51,538 bases of DNA from Flavobacterium sp. CF136. GTDB lineage: Bacteria; Bacteroidota; Bacteroidia; Flavobacteriales; Flavobacteriaceae. Under the pieces are notes generated by a model. That model searched no databases, had not been told where the DNA came from, and saw only the letters and a list, made by a program, of their open reading frames with translations. Every line of letters starts with the position of its first letter. Position 1 is the stretch's first letter. This document shows positions 33,701 through 42,221 of this stretch, piece by piece. Both the position numbers and the translations under genes were made by a program. Location of the stretch: NCBI RefSeq assembly GCF_000282055.1, contig NZ_AKJZ01000101.1, positions 1-51,538 on the forward strand, given 5' to 3'.

Positions 33701-33770
33701 CCTGCAAGGTTTCTAAAACCTTGTAGGTATGTTTCTTTAAACCTACAAGGTCAAAAAAAGACCTTGCAGG
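33701..33770. repeat. nested palindromic intergenic repeat
   Basis: Outer arms CCTGCAAGGT (33701-33710) / ACCTTGCAGG (33761-33770) and inner arms ACCTTGTAGGT (33718-33728) / ACCTACAAGGT (33741-33751) are all perfect. The units are variants of one core (CCT-G/A-CAAGGT), so it is a mosaic of four related half-sites. It lies between convergent genes and may act as a terminator for both, or be a REP/MITE-like repeat. Confidence 0.7.
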
Positions 33771-33828
33771 AAAATAACTAAATGTTAATTTATTAAAAAT
33801 CAATTATTGCATATTAATGGAGACTGTT

Positions 33829-35394
33829 TTAATGGATTTCTTTCCAGACTATTCCCAGTTTTTCACAATTGTTTTTTCTTATTTTATTTGCTAAAGGAAT
33901 ATTATCCGATAGTTTTTGCCCGTAAGACGGAATCATTTCTTTAATTTTTGCCTGCCATTTTGGAGTCTTCAATTCATTTTTATAGCACTTTTCAATTACT
34001 TTAAGCATAATCGAAACTGAGGTGGAAGCACCCGGTGATGCGCCAAGCAAAGCAGCAACACTGCCATCTGAAGCCGTAACAACTTCAGTACCGAACTGCA
34101 ATATTCCGCCTTGGGTAGTTTCAACAATTTTTATTACCTGAACCCGTTGACCGGCGATCTTAAGGTCCCAGTCTTCCATTCTGGCTCTTGGAAAATATTC
34201 ACGAAGTGCCGCCAATCGCTGCTCAGGAGTTAGCACAACTTGTTCAATCAAATATTTTGTAAGCGGAACATTATCAAGTCCTGCTTCTAACATAGGCCTG
34301 ATATTATAAAAATTAAAAGACTCGGGTAAATCACCCCATGTGCCATTTTTAAGGAATTTAGATGAAAAACCTGCGAAGGGACCAAATAAGAGTTCCTTTT
34401 TACCATTAATAATTCGGGTATCAAGATGTGGAACGGACATAGGAGGGGAGCCAACGGAAGCTTTTCCATATACTTTGGTCTGATGCTGTGCTATTATTTT
34501 AGGATTATTACACACCAGCCATTCACCGCTGACAGGAAATCCGCCGTAACCTTTTGCTTCTGAGATATGCGTTTTTTCAAGCAGGGGTAATGTCGCACCG
34601 CCCGCACCAATAAAAACAAACTTTGTATTGATGGTTTTAATCTGGTTGTTTTTCAAATCTTTGACATATACTTTCCAGGTTCCATCACTATTTCTTTTAA
34701 AATTTGTTACCTCATGCTTTAATTCTAATTTCATTTTACGGGCTTTGACGAGGTTCGAAGCCAGTTCAGCGGTTAATGATCCGTAATTGACATCTGTACC
34801 AATATCTATTTTGGTTGCTGCTACTTTTTGAGAAGGATTTCTTCCGTCCATTATAAGTGGAATCCATTTCTGAATTTGTTTTTGATCATCAGAAAATTCC
34901 ATTCCTGTAAAAAGAGGTTCTTTCTGAAGCGCCAAATATCTTTTTTTTAAGTATTTGACATTCTCTTCACCGGTAACAAAACTCATATGTGGTGTTGGAT
35001 TGATAAAGGAATGTGGAGGTCCAATTTTACCTTCGGATACTAAATAAGACCAGAATTCTTTCGAAATCTCAAATGATTCATTAATCTCAACAGCCTTATG
35101 CGTATCAATAGTGCCGTCTTTGCGTTCGGGTGTATAATTTAATTCACAAAGTGCGGAATGCCCGGTGCCTGCATTATTCCATGCTGATGAACTTTCTTTA
35201 CCAACACCATCGAGCCTCTCATAAGTTACAATAGACAATGTGGGATCAAGCTCGTTAAGCATATTGGCTAAAGTTATACTCATAATTCCACCTCCCACCA
35301 AAACCACATCTACAGTTTCTTCGGGGCTGTTTTTCTTATCAGTACAGGATCCGGATATCAGGATCGATAACAAACAGATTATACCTCTTTTCAT
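33829..35394 (-). CDS. mqo: malate:quinone oxidoreductase, lipoprotein form
   Basis: 521-aa FAD enzyme oxidising malate to oxaloacetate and passing electrons to quinone. Near full-length agreement with the Mqo family: VVLVGGGIMSITLANML, SSSAWNNAGTGHSALCELNY, KVAATKIDIGTDVNYG, YGKASVGSPPMSVPHLDTR and LLGASPGASTS. The N-terminus is an export signal with a lipobox ending at Cys17 (ILISGSC), so the protein should be lipid-anchored outside the cytoplasm, unlike the cytoplasm-facing Mqo of many bacteria. It follows a small membrane protein gene with a 4-base ATGA overlap (35391-35394), so translation is probably coupled. Confidence 0.93.
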   Translation of the reverse strand: MKRGIICLLSILISGSCTDKKNSPEETVDVVLVGGGIMSITLANMLNELDPTLSIVTYERLDGVGKESSSAWNNAGTGHSALCELNYTPERKDGTIDTHKAVEINESFEISKEFWSYLVSEGKIGPPHSFINPTPHMSFVTGEENVKYLKKRYLALQKEPLFTGMEFSDDQKQIQKWIPLIMDGRNPSQKVAATKIDIGTDVNYGSLTAELASNLVKARKMKLELKHEVTNFKRNSDGTWKVYVKDLKNNQIKTINTKFVFIGAGGATLPLLEKTHISEAKGYGGFPVSGEWLVCNNPKIIAQHQTKVYGKASVGSPPMSVPHLDTRIINGKKELLFGPFAGFSSKFLKNGTWGDLPESFNFYNIRPMLEAGLDNVPLTKYLIEQVVLTPEQRLAALREYFPRARMEDWDLKIAGQRVQVIKIVETTQGGILQFGTEVVTASDGSVAALLGASPGASTSVSIMLKVIEKCYKNELKTPKWQAKIKEMIPSYGQKLSDNIPLANKIRKNNCEKLGIVWKEIH

Positions 35395-35645
35395 TTGAAG
35401 CTGATTTCAATTAGAATAGCTATAATTTTTGAAAGGGAAAACAAAAACAGAAAAACAATTAATCCTGTCAAAAAGCTAAAGGCGGGTAAAATCCATCCTC
35501 CGATACCTCTTGGAGTCAATAAAAGATACAGGGTGCCTATTAGTGCACCCAATCCAATAAGATAAGATAAAAACAAAAATACTGAAGCCAATATTTTTAG
35601 TGTTTTTTGTTGTTTTAAAATGTCATTAGAAGTTATAGGAGTCAT
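35391..35645 (-). CDS. small two-span membrane protein
   Basis: 84 aa from ATG 35645 (MTPITSNDILKQQKTLKILA). Two hydrophobic segments, LASVFLFLSYLIGLGALIGTL and WILPAFSFLTGLIVFLFLFS, are separated by a short TPRGIGG turn. No family recognised. Its stop overlaps the mqo start (ATGA), which suggests a tight functional or stoichiometric link, perhaps as a membrane anchor or assembly factor; that is inference. ATG 35675 is possible but would add ten basic residues. Confidence 0.7.
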   Translation of the reverse strand: MTPITSNDILKQQKTLKILASVFLFLSYLIGLGALIGTLYLLLTPRGIGGWILPAFSFLTGLIVFLFLFSLSKIIAILIEISFK

Positions 35646-35684
35646 AATTGATTTTTTTTTGTAAATTATTAACAATGAATTATT

Positions 35685-35701
35685 TATCTTTCCTAAAGAT
35701 A
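35685..35701 (-). promoter_or_regulatory. inverted repeat upstream of the mqo unit
   Basis: TATCTTTCCTAAAGATA has perfect 7-bp arms around CCT. It lies 40 bases before the start of the small membrane protein gene on the minus strand, a normal operator position. The rest of the gap up to 35979 shows no further feature. Confidence 0.35.
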
Positions 35702-35979
35702 GGGAAAATATTTTAGTTGTGAATCCTGAAAATTACTCCATTGTGTAGCTTTTGCTTCATGATCCTGATTGATATAAGTATTCTCATTATGGAAAGACCG
35801 GATTTGAGATATAACATTACTGATTTGTATACATGAAATAAAAGTTTAATTTTACCTTTAAATTATATTTCCTTCTTGCTTGTCATTACAAAATAATCCT
35901 TCCTAATTATTTAGACAAGTTGTCGGTTCGAGAAGGTATTTTTAAGAATTCATTTTTATTTACATAAAATCATAATTTC

Positions 35980-38718
35980 ATGTACCCATTTGTAAAATAT
36001 ATTTTACTGCTATTTTTAGCATCATTAAGTTTAGTTTCCTGCAGACAAAAACAAGGAGAGAAAATAAAAGTTGGATTTTCTCAGGCTATGACTACGGATG
36101 ATTGGCGTAAACAAATGAACAGCTCTATAAAAATTGAAGCTTCGTTACGACCAGAAGTTGATTTAAAAGTTAGTGATGCCAACAACAATATCAAGAAGCA
36201 GATTGAAGATATTGAAAGATTTATAGCTAATAAGGTGGATGTTATAATTGTATCTCCAATTCAATCTAAACCTTTGACTGCAGTTGTCGAAAAATCGATA
36301 AAAGCAGGAATTCCGGTTCTTGTGGTGGACAGAAAAATTGATGGCGAAAACTACACCGCTTATCTGGGAGCCGATAATATTGAAATTGGCAGAATTGCAG
36401 CCCGATATATTATTTCGCACAGTAAAGGTTCTGGTAAAATTATTGAAATCACCGGAGCAAATGGCTCATCTCCGGCATATGAGCGCAGTCTTGGATTTGA
36501 TCAGATAATCAATGAAAACAAGCGTTTCAAAGTCGGGAATATCATTCATGGTGACTGGGAAAAAGAGTCGGTTAAAGGACCGCTCAAAACAATTCTTTTG
36601 CAAAATCCGGATATTGAATACATTTTTGCCCATAACGACCGCATGGCATTAAGTGCATGGGAAACCGCAAAGACATTAGGATTAGAAAAGAAAATTAAAT
36701 TTATTGGTGTTGATGGATTAAATACCGTTAATGGTGGTATCGAATTGGTGAAAAATGGTGTTTTAGATGCAACCATTTTATATCCAACCGGAGGAAATGA
36801 AGCATTGAAACTGGCCTTAAAAATGTATAATAAAGAACCAATTTCCAAAAATAATATCCTGAATACCATTATTATCGATCAGAATAATGCTGAAATTATC
36901 GAAAACCAAATGGATAAGGTTGATCAGCAGCAAGTGGTTATTGAATCACAACAAGGAGCAATAAAAGTGCAGGAAAGAGAATATGCTTCGCAGAACAATC
37001 TGGTTAGGCTGCTGAGTTTTTTCCTGGTGATTATTTTAAGTTTGACGATTTACAGTATTTATTCGACTATTTCTATTTCAAGAAAGAAAAAACAACTCGA
37101 AAAGATTAATCAAACAGTAATTGACCAAAACAATGAAATTCAGGAAATGGCTAAAATTGCAGAGAGAAGCAATGAAGCCAAATTGAATTTCTTTACCGGA
37201 CTTTCGCATGAATTCAAAACTCCAATAACATTGATTATGAGTTATGTAGAGTCTTTAATTGAAAACGAAAAAATTAAAGGAACTGCACTTATTGATGAAG
37301 TAAAACTGATTCATAAAAATTCTGACAGATTGTTACGATTAATAAATCAGTTGCTGGATTTTAGAAAAATTGAAGAGCAAAAATTCACGTTAAGAGCTTC
37401 AAATACCAAAATATATGATTTTACGAACGAAGTAATGACCAATTTTAAAGGTGAAGCTGCCCGCAGGAATATTGATTTTCAGCTTACTTGTAAAAATAAA
37501 AACCTGGAGTTGTTTATTGACAGGGGGTTAATGGATAAAGTTTATTTTAATTTGCTTTCCAACGCCTTTAAATTTACACCGGACAATGGAAAAATAAATA
37601 TTTTGGTTGTTGAAAATCAAGATAATACGATTAAAATAAGTTTTAAGGATTCTGGAATCGGAATCCCTGAAAATGAGCTGTCTAATGTTTTTAATCCATT
37701 TTTCAGAGCTTCAAATAACAATAAAAACAGCTCGGGAATCGGGCTTCATTTGTCTAAAGAATTTGTGCTTTTGCATCATGGAACAATCGAACTAAAATCA
37801 AAACAAGGGAGTGAGTTTGTGATTACTTTATTAAAAGGAAACAGTCATTTACAACCTTCAGAAATTATAAATAAAGCGGAGAACCAAAACCTGATTCCAA
37901 ATTTAATAACAGATAATTTAGAGATAGAGTATGATTTTAAAGAAGTAAATGAAATTTCTGAATCAGAAAAACACTCTCTTTTGGTTATCGAAGATAATAA
38001 TGATCTGGTTACATTTCTGAAAGCTAAATTATCTAACGAATATGCGGTTCATACCTCTGATGGAAGTGATGCTATTGAAAAAGCAATGGAAATTGTCCCC
38101 GATATCATTATTTGTGATCTTAATTTGGTAGACAAAGATGGCTATGAAATCAGCAAAGAATTGAAGAAAGATTTACGTACTTCACATATTCCGATTATTA
38201 TTTTAACGGCACAAAGCAATAAGGAATCTGTTTTAAAAGGATTACAGAGTGGTGTTGATCAATATCTTACGAAGCCTTTTAGCCTTTCTATTTTAAAACA
38301 ATCTATCTCCGGTTTACTTTTCAACCGGGAAAAGCTTCGTTATTATTACACCAATAATATTTATCGCATAGAACCTGAATCGAAATTTGGCAATCAGGAA
38401 CAATCTTTCATTACCAAAATGAACGATTTCATAAAAATGAATGTTGATAATCCTAAATTCTCTGTTGAAGATTTAGCCGATAAACTAAATGTTTCGAGAG
38501 TTCAGTTGTATCGAAAGGTAAAAGCGATTATCGGAATTAATATCAGTGATCATATTAATAATGTAAAATTGGAGAAAGCTGCAGAGCTTTTAAAGTCAAA
38601 TGAGATGAATATTTCTGAAATTGCATACTCACTTGGATTCTCTTCTCCAAACTACTTTTCTACAGCTTTTAAGAATAAATTTGGAATTTCACCAAAGGAA
38701 TACAAATCTACAAATTAG
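35980..38718 (+). CDS. hybrid two-component sensor-regulator with periplasmic sugar-binding domain
   Basis: 912-aa one-protein signalling system of the Bacteroidota HTCS type. Order: signal with lipobox-like LSLVSC (Cys21); type I periplasmic sugar-binding domain (about 30-310, RbsB-like, DVIIVSPIQSKPLTAVVEKS); short coiled coil; one membrane span (about 343-363); HisKA with His410 in GLSHEFKTP; HATPase with DSGIGIPEN and SSGIGLHLSKE; receiver with Asp713 in IIICDLN; AraC-type DNA-binding domain at the C-terminus. HTCS proteins with an RbsB-like sensor (BT1754 of B. thetaiotaomicron) bind fructose and control fructan use. The genes downstream (GH32, fructokinase-like, MFS) agree, so fructose is the probable signal. 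The locus lies on the same strand, starting 574 bases later. Confidence 0.92.
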   Translation: MYPFVKYILLLFLASLSLVSCRQKQGEKIKVGFSQAMTTDDWRKQMNSSIKIEASLRPEVDLKVSDANNNIKKQIEDIERFIANKVDVIIVSPIQSKPLTAVVEKSIKAGIPVLVVDRKIDGENYTAYLGADNIEIGRIAARYIISHSKGSGKIIEITGANGSSPAYERSLGFDQIINENKRFKVGNIIHGDWEKESVKGPLKTILLQNPDIEYIFAHNDRMALSAWETAKTLGLEKKIKFIGVDGLNTVNGGIELVKNGVLDATILYPTGGNEALKLALKMYNKEPISKNNILNTIIIDQNNAEIIENQMDKVDQQQVVIESQQGAIKVQEREYASQNNLVRLLSFFLVIILSLTIYSIYSTISISRKKKQLEKINQTVIDQNNEIQEMAKIAERSNEAKLNFFTGLSHEFKTPITLIMSYVESLIENEKIKGTALIDEVKLIHKNSDRLLRLINQLLDFRKIEEQKFTLRASNTKIYDFTNEVMTNFKGEAARRNIDFQLTCKNKNLELFIDRGLMDKVYFNLLSNAFKFTPDNGKINILVVENQDNTIKISFKDSGIGIPENELSNVFNPFFRASNNNKNSSGIGLHLSKEFVLLHHGTIELKSKQGSEFVITLLKGNSHLQPSEIINKAENQNLIPNLITDNLEIEYDFKEVNEISESEKHSLLVIEDNNDLVTFLKAKLSNEYAVHTSDGSDAIEKAMEIVPDIIICDLNLVDKDGYEISKELKKDLRTSHIPIIILTAQSNKESVLKGLQSGVDQYLTKPFSLSILKQSISGLLFNREKLRYYYTNNIYRIEPESKFGNQEQSFITKMNDFIKMNVDNPKFSVEDLADKLNVSRVQLYRKVKAIIGINISDHINNVKLEKAAELLKSNEMNISEIAYSLGFSSPNYFSTAFKNKFGISPKEYKSTN

Positions 38719-38767
38719 TTAGAATCTTGAGAGATTAGAAGATTTTGAATTACCTCCAACTGAAGAA

Positions 38768-38954
38768 CAATGTCATTAAGTTAACGTCAATTCGAGTGAT
38801 TTTTAATAATAATGCGATAGCTTTATGATTAAAAATTGTATCGGGAAGCTTTCTAATATTAAGGTTCTCGATACATTTTCTTAAAAAAGAGCTATCGCAT
38901 TTTTTTAAGAAAACACTCGAACTGACGACAATATCCCTTAACTTAATGACATTG
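38768..38954. repeat. 187-bp long imperfect palindrome, MITE-like
   Basis: The 17-bp ends CAATGTCATTAAGTTAA (38768-38784) and TTAACTTAATGACATTG (38938-38954) are perfect inverted repeats. Inside lie further paired arms: TCAATTCGAGTG / CACTCGAACTGA (one mismatch), AATGCGATAGCT / AGCTATCGCATT, and TGTATCG / CGATACA. The whole element can fold into one branched stem. No coding capacity. It sits between the HTCS gene and its target locus. Confidence 0.8.
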
Positions 38955-39292
38955 AGATGAAACTGGTAGCAATTCAAAAAAAGAGAAACAGGACTTAAAA
39001 TTTAACCTAAAATCTTCTGAACTTATAGTTTTTAGCAACTTAGAATCTCAATGCCTTTGTTGCTTTGTTCTTTTTTCAAGAAAATCAGGTATCAATTTTA
39101 TACCTAATGTAACAAAATCGAAACTACACGGTTTTCGTAAATAAATTTTGATTCCCGTAAAAGCCTTGTCAATAAAGGTTTTGCGTGTTAAATATCAAAC
39201 TATCAATAATTATAGAATTAAATTGTAACATCATTAAAAATAAGTTGGTTTTTTTGCGGATATCTTAGCGGTAAGTTTTTAATACATCTGCA
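38955..39292. other. upstream region of the sugar-utilisation operon
   Basis: No gene. It should hold the HTCS binding site and the operon promoter. A TTTG (39253-39256) and TAAGTTTT (39272-39279) resemble promoter boxes but are only 15 bases apart. I could not identify the operator by eye. Confidence 0.35.
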
Positions 39293-40603
39293 ATGAATAA
39301 GATATTGATTTGGTCTGTTACTGCTGCACTGGCAGGTTTTCTTTTCGGTTTTGATACCGTAGTTATTTCTGGAGCTGATAAACAATTACAGCTTCTCTGG
39401 CATTCATCTGATGCTTTTCATGGATCTGTTGTTATGGCAATGGCACTTTGGGGAACAGTTGTAGGTGCTATTTTTGGAGGAATTCCAACTAATAAGATAG
39501 GTCGTAAAAAGACACTGTTCTGGATTGGGATTTTATATTTCATTTCTGCTATAGGTGCAGCTTTTGCAAACGATCCTTATGTTTTTGCCGCCTTCAGGTT
39601 TATAGGAGGTTTAGGAGTTGGTGCTTCAACCATTGCTGCCCCGGCTTATGTTTCGGAAATTGCCCCTGCGGATAAGCGCGGACGATTAGTAGCCTTGTAT
39701 CAGTTTAATATTGTGCTGGGAATTTTAATTGCCTTTATATCCAATTACTTTTTAAAAGATATCGGAGAAAATGCATGGCGCTGGATGATAGGAGTGCAGG
39801 CAATTCCTTCTGTTATTTATATTCTTTTTATACTAACAATTCCGGAAAGCCCGAGATGGTTATTATCTAAAAATCGCGATGAGGAAGCACGCAAAGTGCT
39901 GTTTAAAATTGATCCGTCTGCAGACCTCAAAGACATCATGGATGATTCGAGGGAAAATGGTGTTACCAGACATGAAAATATTTTCATGAAAAAATATCGC
40001 TTTCCGTTAATGCTGGCTTTTTTAATTGCCTTTTTTAATCAGTTTTCAGGAATCAATGCCTTTTTATATTATGCACCCAGAATTTTTGAAGAAGCAGGTT
40101 TAGGACAAAACACCGCTTTATTGAGCAGTATCGGAATCGGGATTACCAATCTTATATTTACTTTAATCGGAGTAGCATTAATTGACAAATTAGGAAGAAA
40201 GTTGTTAATGTACATTGGTTCAGTCGGATATATTATTTCCCTGGGATTAGTTTCTGCTTCTTTTTATTACGATTGGGGAGGATTATCAGTACCCATATTT
40301 CTTTTCATGTTCATTGCTTCACATGCAATTGGTCAGGGAGCCGTTATCTGGGTTTTTATTTCAGAAATTTTTCCAAATCACATTCGTGCTTCAGGACAGG
40401 CTTTTGGAAGTTCAGTACATTGGGTTTTGGCAGCAATTATTCCGTCTTTAATCCCGATGCTGTTTTCTGAAATTGGCCCGGAAGTCGTATTCTTAATTTT
40501 TACATTGATGATGGTGCTGCAATTACTGTTTGTAGCTTTTATGATGCCGGAAACCAAAGGGATTTCTTTAGAAGTATTAAGTAAAAAATTAATCAAAGAT
40601 TAA
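39293..40603 (+). CDS. MFS sugar porter (sugar:H+ symporter family)
   Basis: 436 aa with 12 predicted membrane spans. Sugar porter signatures: GFDTVVISGAD in span 1, NKIGRKKTLFW (the RxGRR/K loop), PESPRWLL after span 6 and PETKGISLE at the C-terminus. It carries a monosaccharide, probably fructose, over the inner membrane. First gene of a tight unit: the GH32 gene begins 4 bases after its stop. In B. thetaiotaomicron a comparable porter sits in the fructan locus. Confidence 0.9.
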   Translation: MNKILIWSVTAALAGFLFGFDTVVISGADKQLQLLWHSSDAFHGSVVMAMALWGTVVGAIFGGIPTNKIGRKKTLFWIGILYFISAIGAAFANDPYVFAAFRFIGGLGVGASTIAAPAYVSEIAPADKRGRLVALYQFNIVLGILIAFISNYFLKDIGENAWRWMIGVQAIPSVIYILFILTIPESPRWLLSKNRDEEARKVLFKIDPSADLKDIMDDSRENGVTRHENIFMKKYRFPLMLAFLIAFFNQFSGINAFLYYAPRIFEEAGLGQNTALLSSIGIGITNLIFTLIGVALIDKLGRKLLMYIGSVGYIISLGLVSASFYYDWGGLSVPIFLFMFIASHAIGQGAVIWVFISEIFPNHIRASGQAFGSSVHWVLAAIIPSLIPMLFSEIGPEVVFLIFTLMMVLQLLFVAFMMPETKGISLEVLSKKLIKD

Positions 40604-40607
40604 AAAC

Positions 40608-42209
40608 ATGAAAAAAGTATTAAAAAAAGAATTTCTCGAATTGCTTTTATGTGTAGTAACGTTAAGTATGTTGTTGAGTTGTAAACAGTCCTCATTAATA
40701 GATAAAAAAGAGTATTCGAATGAAGAACTGTACAGGCCAAACTTTCATTTTACACCTAAAAAAGCCTGGATGAACGATCCCAACGGTATGTTCTATTACA
40801 ATGGTTATTACCATCTTTATTTTCAACATTATCCGGATTCAACTGTTTGGGGACCTATGCATTGGGGGCATGCGATAAGCACCGATATGGTGACCTGGAC
40901 AGAAAAACCAATCGCCATTTACCCCGATGAAAAAGGATATATTTTTTCAGGAAGTGCAGTAGTTGATTTGCAAAATACTTCCGGTTTTGGAAGTCTGAAA
41001 AATCCGCCAATCGTAGCGATGTTTACTTATCATAACCCTGAGAAGGAGAAAGCTAAAGCACCGGGAGTACAATCTCAGGGAATTGCTTATTCATTAAACG
41101 AAGGCTTGACCTGGACTAAGTATAAGAGTAATCCAGTGATTGAGTTTCCTAGTATGAAGGATTTTAGAGATCCAAAAATGACTTGGGATAATATTCATAA
41201 ACAATGGCTGATGGTTTTGGCCGCTGGAGATAAAACAATGTTTTATGGTTCAAAAAACCTAAAAGATTGGGAATTGCTTTCTGATTTTGGTAAAAATATT
41301 GGAGCTCACGGAGGTGTTTGGGAATGTCCTGATTTTTTCCCGATGCTGGTAGAAGGTTCGGATGAATACAAATGGGTGCTTTTATTGAGTATCAATCCGG
41401 GAGGCCCAAATGGAGGCTCGGCTACGCAATATTTTGTGGGAGATTTTGACGGTAAGACTTTTAAGCTGGATGAATCTTTTTCTAAAGATATAAATCAGCA
41501 AAAAGGGTTATGGATAGATTACGGAAGAGATAATTATGCAGGGGTTACCTGGTCTAATATTTCAGAAACCGATGGTAGAAAGTTGTTTATGGGCTGGATG
41601 TCCAATTGGAATTATGCCCAAAAAGTTCCAACTCAAAAATGGAGAAGCAGTATGACTATGGCAAGAGAATTAAAACTGATTAAAGAGGATAATCATTATA
41701 GAATTTCTTCCCTGCCGGTTAGAGAATTACAAAATTATGTGGCAAAGACCATAAAAAAAGAAACACTTATTATCAAGGATAAAAAAACAGTCTTAATTGA
41801 TAAATCGCTGGTTGATTTAACAAAGTTAGACATTCAGTTTACTTTGAAGAACTTGAAGAAAGATGTTTATACATTTTCATTTTCCAATGGTTTTAAAAAT
41901 ACTATAAGCTTCGGGATCAATAAAAAGGAGAATTACTTTTTTATCGATAGAAGAGAATCAGGGGATTTGTCTTTTTCTGATGTTTTTGCAAAGCAAATTT
42001 CTAAAGCGCCCTTTACAAAGGATTTTGATAAAATTGACGTAAGGGTTATCGTTGATAAAACATCAATTGAAGTCTTTTATAATAATGGAGAAACAGTTAT
42101 GACCGAAATATTTTTTCCTGAAAAACCAATGGAAACATTTGCTGTTACCAAAGAAAATTTCGAGTTCACCATCGAAAACTTAACAATTAACCAATTAAAC
42201 TTTAACTAA
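40608..42209 (+). CDS. GH32 beta-fructosidase (levanase/inulinase/invertase-type), lipoprotein
   Basis: 533 aa. The lipoprotein signal ends at Cys25 (LSMLLSC). The five-bladed propeller carries the GH32 catalytic set: nucleophile Asp57 in WMNDPNG, transition-state stabiliser Asp188 in FRDPKM and acid/base Glu239 in WECPDFF. The C-terminal beta-sandwich (about 370-533) is present. It releases fructose from fructans, sucrose or fructosyl ends of raffinose-type sugars; exo/endo mode cannot be decided here. It lies between the MFS and susC-like genes with very short spacing (4 and 12 bases). Confidence 0.93.
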   Translation: MKKVLKKEFLELLLCVVTLSMLLSCKQSSLIDKKEYSNEELYRPNFHFTPKKAWMNDPNGMFYYNGYYHLYFQHYPDSTVWGPMHWGHAISTDMVTWTEKPIAIYPDEKGYIFSGSAVVDLQNTSGFGSLKNPPIVAMFTYHNPEKEKAKAPGVQSQGIAYSLNEGLTWTKYKSNPVIEFPSMKDFRDPKMTWDNIHKQWLMVLAAGDKTMFYGSKNLKDWELLSDFGKNIGAHGGVWECPDFFPMLVEGSDEYKWVLLLSINPGGPNGGSATQYFVGDFDGKTFKLDESFSKDINQQKGLWIDYGRDNYAGVTWSNISETDGRKLFMGWMSNWNYAQKVPTQKWRSSMTMARELKLIKEDNHYRISSLPVRELQNYVAKTIKKETLIIKDKKTVLIDKSLVDLTKLDIQFTLKNLKKDVYTFSFSNGFKNTISFGINKKENYFFIDRRESGDLSFSDVFAKQISKAPFTKDFDKIDVRVIVDKTSIEVFYNNGETVMTEIFFPEKPMETFAVTKENFEFTIENLTINQLNFN

Positions 42210-42221
42210 ACTAACTAAATT

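Noticed and set aside
33701..33770. CRISPR-like repeats
   Set aside because: The repeated cores are inverted, not direct, and there are no regularly spaced spacers or cas genes anywhere in the window.
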